Source of the DNA: an uncultured Clostridia bacterium
GTDB taxonomy: Bacteria > Bacillota > Clostridia > TANB77 > CAG-508
DNA: 34,020 bases
Reading direction: 5' to 3'
Assembly: GCA_934120645.1 (NCBI GenBank)
Contig: CAKOUO010000012.1
Coordinates: 1 to 34,020, forward strand
Shown here: one piece after another, positions 32,795-34,020 of the stretch
Layout: every line of letters begins with the position of its first letter
How positions within the stretch are numbered: position 1 is the first letter of the stretch
The notes under the pieces: model-generated
What the model was told of the DNA's origin: nothing
The model's database searches: none
Seen by the model: only the letters and a program-made list of their open reading frames with translations
Program-made: the position numbers and the translations under genes

Positions 32795-33689
32795 ATGAAA
32801 GATTTAGAAAACAAAAAATATTGGATATGGTTTAGTCTAATAAAGGGATTAGGTTGTGTGAGAAAAAATAAATTATTGCAATTATATAAAACACCAGAAA
32901 AAATATATAATCTAACAAAAGATGAATTTTTAAAAATAGATGGGATAGGGGAAGAAATAGCACAAAATATAATAAAATCTAAAAATACTAAAATATTAGA
33001 TTATCATATAAAATATATGAAAGAAAACTGTATAGATATTATAAATATAAAAGAAAAAGAATATCCGCAGTTATTAAAAGAAATATATGATGTACCTATA
33101 AGTTTATATATAAAAGGAAATAAAGAAATTTTAAATGAAAAAAATATTGGAATTGTAGGATGTAGGCAATGCACCGATTATGGAAAAAAAGCAGCTAAAT
33201 ATTTTGCATATAATTTATCAAAAGAAGGAATTAACATTGTTAGTGGACTTGCAAAAGGAATTGATAGTTATGCACATTGGGGAGCTATTGGTTCAGAAAT
33301 TGAGCTAAAAAATTATAAGAATAATGGAAAAACAATTGCAGTTTTAGGAAATGGGTTAGATACGATATATCCAAAAGAAAATTTAGATTTGGTAAATGAA
33401 ATTATAAGAAGCGGAGGAGCTATTATATCTGAATACCCATGTGGAACAAAACCAGATAAAATGAATTTTCCAGCACGAAATAGGATAATTAGTGGAATAA
33501 GTGAAGGACTTATTGTAGTTGAAGCAAAAGAGAAAAGTCGGAACACTGATTACAGTTGATTTTGCTTTGGAACAAGGCAGAGATGTATATGTGGTCCCAG
33601 GAAATATAAATTCTTTAAATTCAGTTGGAACTAATGATTTGATAAAACAAGGAGCAAGACTAGTTACCTCATATAAAGAAATGTTATGA
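32795..33689 (+). pseudogene. dprA: DNA processing protein DprA, broken by a one-base frameshift
   Basis: DprA loads RecA on incoming single-stranded DNA in transformation. An N-terminal helix-hairpin-helix/SAM-like part (residues 1-75; FLKIDGIGEEIAQNI) is followed by the Rossmann-like core: GIVGCRQCTDYGKKAA, NIVSGLAKGIDSYAH, TIAVLGNGLDTIYPKEN, ISEYPCGTKPDKMNFPARNR and GLIVVEA. After AKEKS the frame is lost: an extra C near 33539 shifts it and a stop follows at 33557. Removing one base restores GTLITVDFALEQGRDVYVVP and a normal end at 33687, giving 297 residues. Either a recent inactivation or a sequencing error. The ribosome site GAAAGGA is intact. Confidence 0.9.
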
Positions 33690-33716
33690 TAAGTTTAACA
33701 GCATTTTTGTAATAAT

Positions 33717-33747
33717 AAAAAGAGTAAGAAAAAATCTTACTCTTTTT
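33717..33747. terminator. Bidirectional terminator between dprA and the tRNA genes
   Basis: 13-bp stem AAAAAGAGTAAGA/TCTTACTCTTTTT with a 5-base A loop; T runs on both strands. Confidence 0.85.
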
Positions 33748-33749
33748 TC

Positions 33750-33825
33750 TGGTGGCTTCAAGTGGAATCGAACCACTGACACGGGGATTTTCAGTCCCCT
33801 GCTCTACCAACTGAGCTATGAAGCC
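33750..33825 (-). tRNA. tRNA-Phe (anticodon GAA)
   Basis: 76 bases with encoded CCA. Acceptor GGCTTCA/TGAAGCC, D-arm AGCTCAGTTGGTAGAGCA, anticodon stem GGGGA/TCCCC with loop CTGAAAA, T-arm loop TTCGATT. First member (3') of a minus-strand tRNA cluster. Confidence 0.97.
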
Positions 33826-33863
33826 ATAAAAAATTAAAACACCATTTTTATAAAATAAAAAAA

Positions 33864-33940
33864 TGGCGACCTGGAACGGGCTCGAACCGTCGACCTCTAG
33901 CGTGACAGGCTAGCGTTCTAACCAACTGAACTACCAGGCC
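33864..33940 (-). tRNA. tRNA-Asp (anticodon GTC)
   Basis: 77 bases with encoded CCA. Acceptor GGCCTGG/CCAGGTC with one G-U pair, anticodon stem CTAGC/GCTAG and loop CTGTCAC, T-arm loop TTCGAGC. Confidence 0.97.
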
Positions 33941-33949
33941 GTAAAAAAA

Positions 33950-34020
33950 TGGTGGTCGTTATAGGGCTCGAACCTATGACCCCCTGCTTGTAAGGCAGAT
34001 GCTCTCCCAGCTGAGCTAAA
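33950..34020 (-). tRNA. tRNA-Val (anticodon TAC), cut by the window edge
   Basis: The 3' 71 bases with CCA are present; the first five or so bases of the 5' acceptor strand lie beyond the window. Anticodon stem around CTTACAA gives TAC, and the D-arm AGCTCAGCTGGGAGAGC and T-arm loop TTCGAGC are standard. Confidence 0.93.

Overview
The window is a stretch of a very AT-rich, low-GC Gram-positive chromosome. Genes use A/T-ending codons (AGA, ATA, GGA, ACA), have AAGGAGG-type ribosome binding sites, sigma-A promoters close to TTGACA-17-TATAAT, and hairpin-plus-U terminators. A sortase, an LPFTG motif, cohesin/dockerin modules and a SleB-type hydrolase all point to a monoderm, most likely an uncultured, gut-type clostridial Firmicute. 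The genus cannot be told from the sequence.

Layout. 1-4000: end of metK, an RdgB/HAM1-like pyrophosphatase and a one-piece MacB/FtsX-type ABC transporter. 4020-8433: a small membrane protein, then a TetR regulator divergent from an ATPase-permease ABC pair. The 160 bp between them holds two back-to-back near-perfect promoters and two inverted 22-bp operators. 8434-11200: a 138-bp inverted-repeat element, mutL and a ZIP metal transporter. 11238-14722: a two-component system, an ABC exporter and a beta-helix surface protein, damaged by two apparent deletions. One fuses the start of the response regulator to the middle of the kinase; the other fuses the start of the permease to the end of the ATPase. 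Matching TTTCAAT direct repeats survive in front of both units. 14726-19777: an alpha/beta hydrolase, a broken HxlR remnant, and a 1043-residue surface protein that combines a cohesin-like domain, an internal LPFTG sorting signal, a second signal-peptide-like segment, a dockerin and a beta-propeller. 19840-22313: a MATE/flippase-like membrane protein, a HAD phosphatase and a class-I glutamine amidotransferase in tight order. 22429-24332: tRNA-Gly, a compositionally foreign cell-wall hydrolase and an RluA-type pseudouridine synthase. 24410-25932: a frameshifted extracellular protein (Fn3-like plus beta-helix). 26040-32614: a short alanyl-tRNA synthetase without the C-Ala domain, a HIT protein, a sortase, ligA, a small unknown gene and folD, sprinkled with GGGACG-type palindromic repeats. 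32795-34020: dprA broken by one extra base, then tRNA-Phe, tRNA-Asp and the start of the tRNA-Val gene, all on the minus strand.

How it fits together. Housekeeping genes (metK, mutL, ligA, folD, alaS, dprA, rluA-like, tRNAs) alternate with small accessory islands devoted to the cell surface and to efflux. The most unusual item is the cohesin-LPFTG-signal peptide-dockerin-propeller protein. It could be processed by sortase and signal peptidase into a wall-anchored cohesin and a released dockerin-propeller; a sortase gene lies about 9.4 kb downstream. At least five loci are broken (two deletions, two single-base frameshifts, one remnant), which suggests either active gene decay or indel errors in the assembly.
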